Assembly (NCBI RefSeq): GCF_026000435.1
Contig: NZ_AP026763.1
Span: 2,666,001 to 2,730,000, forward strand
Length of the DNA: 64,000 nt
From: Vibrio sp. STUT-A11
GTDB taxonomy: Bacteria; Pseudomonadota; Gammaproteobacteria; Enterobacterales; Vibrionaceae
Reading direction: 5' to 3'
Position 1 is the first letter of the stretch, and the number at the start of each line of letters is the position of its first letter. The position numbers were made by a program, and so were the translations under genes. Below the pieces are notes generated by a model, which saw only the letters and a list, made by a program, of their open reading frames with translations, ran no database searches and was not told where the DNA came from. Below, in pieces: positions 61,731 to 64,000 of the stretch.

Positions 61731-63587
61731 TTAGATCGACAATTTATTAACGCGTTTGCCACCGTACAGAAGGTTCACGATACAACGTGTACCAATGATA
61801 GCGGTGAACATTGAAGTTAAGATACCGATAGATAGCGTTACTGCGAAACCTTTCACGGCACCTGTACCAACCGCAAATAAGATGATTGCAGTGATAAGTG
61901 TCGTAATATTTGCATCGGCAATGGTACTGAACGCGTTCGCGTAACCCTGGTGAATCGCTTGTTGCGGATTGCGGCCGTCTCGAAGCTCTTCCCGGATACG
62001 CTCAAATATCAGCACGTTTGCATCAACGGCCATACCAACGGTTAATACGATACCGGCGATACCCGGTAGCGTCATCGTCGCACCTGGGATCATCGACATC
62101 ACGCCAATAATCAGTACCAAGTTCGCCATCAGTGCAATGTTGGCTATCAGACCGAAACCACGGTAGTAAACCAGAGTAAAGATCATTACTGCTACCATGC
62201 CCCAGATACATGCCTGAATACCCATATCGATGTTTTGCTGACCCATTGATGGACCAATGGTACGCTCTTCAACAATAGAGATAGGTGCGATAAGTGCACC
62301 AGCACGCAGTAGTAGCGCAAGGTTGTGCGCTTCTGCAGCAGAGTCGATACCAGTAATACGGAAGTTACGGCCAAGTGCAGACTGAATCGTCGCCTGGTTG
62401 ATGACTTCTTCGTGCTTAGTCAGGATCACTTTGCCTTCAGGCGTCTTACGACCGCTGTCTTTGTACTCTGCAAATACGGTAGCCATCAGCTTACCGATGT
62501 TCTTTTTCGAGAACGCAGACATCTTGTTACCACCTTCGCTGTCTAGCGAGATGTTAACTTGAGGACGACCATATTCATCAACACTTGAGCTCGCATCTGT
62601 GATGCTTGAACCACCTAAGATAACGCGCTTTTTCAGTACAACAGGACGGCCATCGCGATCCTGTTTGATTTCGCTACCCGCTGGCGCACGACCATTCGCT
62701 GCCGCTGATAGATCCGCTTTATCATCAACTTCGCGGAATTCCAGTGTCGCAGTCGCACCCAGAATTTCTTTCGCTCGTGCCGTGTCCTGAACGCCAGGCA
62801 GCTCAACCACGATGCGGCTTGCACCTTGACGTTGAACCAATGGCTCAGCAACACCCAATTCGTTTACACGGTTACGTAGAATGGTAATGTTTTGCTCTAC
62901 TGCGTAGTTGCGAATCTCTTGCAGACGTTGCTCAGTGAAGGTAGCAACCAATGCAAAACGACCATTAGAATCAGAATCGACAAAGTTCATGTCTGGGTGA
63001 TTCTTTTCTAACGTACTTTTCGCTTCAGCCAGTTGCTCTTCATTACGAAGGAGAACTTCCACCGCTTCTTTACCAGAAGGACGGATAGCTCGGTAACGGA
63101 TCTTGGCGTCACGAAGTTCGCTACGAAACGCTTCTTCTTGCTGACCAACCAGTTTTTCCATGGCCGCATCCATATCCACTTCCATCAAGAAGTGAACACC
63201 ACCACGCAGGTCAAGACCCAGCTTAAGTGGAGACGCGCCAATGGCTTCTAGCCAGTCAGGCGTTGAAGGTGCAAGGTTAAGTGCAACAATTTTGTCATTG
63301 CCAAGCGCTTCGTTGATGACATCACGAGCACTAATCTGAGTATCAGTGTCGCTAAAACGGACAAGAATTGATCCATTCTCTAGAGCAATGGATTTATGAG
63401 AAAGTTGCTCTTTATCAAGAGCATTAGTGACAGTATCCAGCGTTGACATATCTACAGAGGCGCCACGCGCCCCTGTAACTTGAATAGCCGGATCTTCACC
63501 GTAGATATTTGGAAGTGCGTATAGTGCGGCTGCGATGATCGCAAAAAGCACCATTAAGTACTTCCATAATGGGTAACGGTTTAGCAC
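61731..63587 (-). CDS. secD: Protein translocase subunit SecD
   Basis: A 618-aa six-helix RND-like partner of SecF. It has the large periplasmic head (LGLDLRGGVHFLMEVD at its base), and the C-terminal helices contain GMAVDANVLIFERIREELRDG with the conserved Asp-region used for proton coupling. Same order yajC-secD-secF as in E. coli. Confidence 0.97.
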   Translation of the reverse strand: MLNRYPLWKYLMVLFAIIAAALYALPNIYGEDPAIQVTGARGASVDMSTLDTVTNALDKEQLSHKSIALENGSILVRFSDTDTQISARDVINEALGNDKIVALNLAPSTPDWLEAIGASPLKLGLDLRGGVHFLMEVDMDAAMEKLVGQQEEAFRSELRDAKIRYRAIRPSGKEAVEVLLRNEEQLAEAKSTLEKNHPDMNFVDSDSNGRFALVATFTEQRLQEIRNYAVEQNITILRNRVNELGVAEPLVQRQGASRIVVELPGVQDTARAKEILGATATLEFREVDDKADLSAAANGRAPAGSEIKQDRDGRPVVLKKRVILGGSSITDASSSVDEYGRPQVNISLDSEGGNKMSAFSKKNIGKLMATVFAEYKDSGRKTPEGKVILTKHEEVINQATIQSALGRNFRITGIDSAAEAHNLALLLRAGALIAPISIVEERTIGPSMGQQNIDMGIQACIWGMVAVMIFTLVYYRGFGLIANIALMANLVLIIGVMSMIPGATMTLPGIAGIVLTVGMAVDANVLIFERIREELRDGRNPQQAIHQGYANAFSTIADANITTLITAIILFAVGTGAVKGFAVTLSIGILTSMFTAIIGTRCIVNLLYGGKRVNKLSI

Positions 63588-63608
63588 AGCGAGGACCCTT
63601 TAGCTGTT

Positions 63609-63938
63609 TTATAGAGACTTAAGCGTACCTTTAGGCAGCACTGCAGTGATGAAGTCTTTTTTGATTACAACTTCATTGTTCGCATTAAGCTCGATTGAAA
63701 TGAAATCATTGTCTTCAGCAATCTTAGTAATTTTACCTACTAGACCACCGCTAGTTAAAACTTCGTCACCTTTGCCCATTGAAGCCATTAGGTTCTTGTG
63801 CTCTTTTACACGCTTGCTTTGTGGGCGGTAAATCATGAAGTAAAAGATCACTGCGAACATGCCAAGCATGATTAGCATTTCAAAACCGCCGCCTGCTGGT
63901 GCGCCTTCTGCTGCTGCGTGAGCCTGAGAAATAAACAT
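63609..63938 (-). CDS. yajC: Sec translocon accessory protein YajC
   Basis: A 109-aa protein with one membrane helix (about residues 18-38, FEMLIMLGMFAVIFYFMIYRPQSKR) and a small cytoplasmic beta domain with GDEVLTSGGLVGKI. It associates with SecDF. It lies 21 nt before secD. A good Shine-Dalgarno GAGGA precedes it. The remaining 62 bp (63939-64000) hold no recognisable gene. Confidence 0.97.
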   Translation of the reverse strand: MFISQAHAAAEGAPAGGGFEMLIMLGMFAVIFYFMIYRPQSKRVKEHKNLMASMGKGDEVLTSGGLVGKITKIAEDNDFISIELNANNEVVIKKDFITAVLPKGTLKSL

Positions 63939-64000
63939 TGAAACATCCTCATTATATTTTATTGATAATCCAACAAGTTGGGCTTTCGCTGTTGAGATTC

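Noticed and set aside
1..64000. CRISPR array, prophage, integron or tRNA genes
   Set aside because: No regularly spaced repeats, phage genes, attC-like arrays or tRNA cloverleafs were recognised in reading the window.
63939..64000. Possible 3' end of tgt upstream of yajC
   Set aside because: The gene normally precedes yajC, but no recognisable Tgt C-terminus can be read in the remaining 62 bases.

Overview
The window reads as chromosomal DNA of a Vibrio species (Gammaproteobacteria). The right half keeps the gammaproteobacterial order guaA-guaB / xseA / yfgJ / der-bamB-yfgM-hisS-ispG-rodZ / rlmN / ndk / pepB / iscX-fdx-hscA-hscB-iscA-iscU-iscS-iscR / trmJ / suhB / secF-secD-yajC. The proteins resemble E. 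coli and Vibrio versions closely, with key residues at the same positions (GuaA Cys86, Ndk His117, Fdx Cys42/48/51/87, IscR Cys92/98/104). No rRNA, tRNA, CRISPR array or insertion sequence was seen.

Left half (1-36.4 kb) is accessory and metabolic. It starts with the N-terminal part of a NarX/DegS-type histidine kinase, divergent from a secreted-protease cassette: a 206-aa exported protein of unknown function whose stop codon overlaps the start of a matrixin-like zinc metalloprotease with a C-terminal beta-repeat region, then a subtilisin with a PA insert. Next is a rhamnose block: rhaS divergent from an NCS1-type transporter and rhaM, then rhaB-rhaA-rhaD. It lacks RhaT and a rhamnose ABC transporter, so the NCS1 permease probably imports the sugar.

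After that come a LysR regulator, a GNAT-nitrilase fusion, a DedA protein and an NhaC-family antiporter. A palindromic intergenic repeat follows, then an aminotransferase-BKACE pair, metY, a LysR regulator, dadA and an alanine/glycine:cation symporter. An MFS transporter / M20 amidohydrolase / LysR operon, an exported HAD phosphatase, satP, an orphan solute-binding protein and a GH27 alpha-galactosidase complete this part. The shared theme is scavenging of proteins, D-/beta-amino acids and plant or algal sugars, fitting a marine heterotroph.

Right half (36.6-64 kb) is housekeeping: GMP synthesis (guaBA, with a near-consensus PurR box between the two genes), DNA repair (xseA), ribosome assembly (der), outer-membrane assembly (bamB, yfgM), isoprenoid synthesis (ispG), cell shape (rodZ), the complete ISC iron-sulphur operon with two abutting IscR-type boxes upstream of iscR, RNA modification (rlmN, trmJ), suhB and the SecDF-YajC translocase accessory genes. 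The oddest item here is a 93-aa stand-alone AlaX/AlaRS SAD-like domain beside der.

No single undescribed system stands out with certainty. The best candidates for new biology are the coupled secreted-protein/metalloprotease pair, the aminotransferase-BKACE pair (unknown beta-keto acid), the NCS1 rhamnose transporter, the orphan binding protein beside GH27, the short SAD protein, and structured leaders upstream of rhaB and the AGCS symporter gene.
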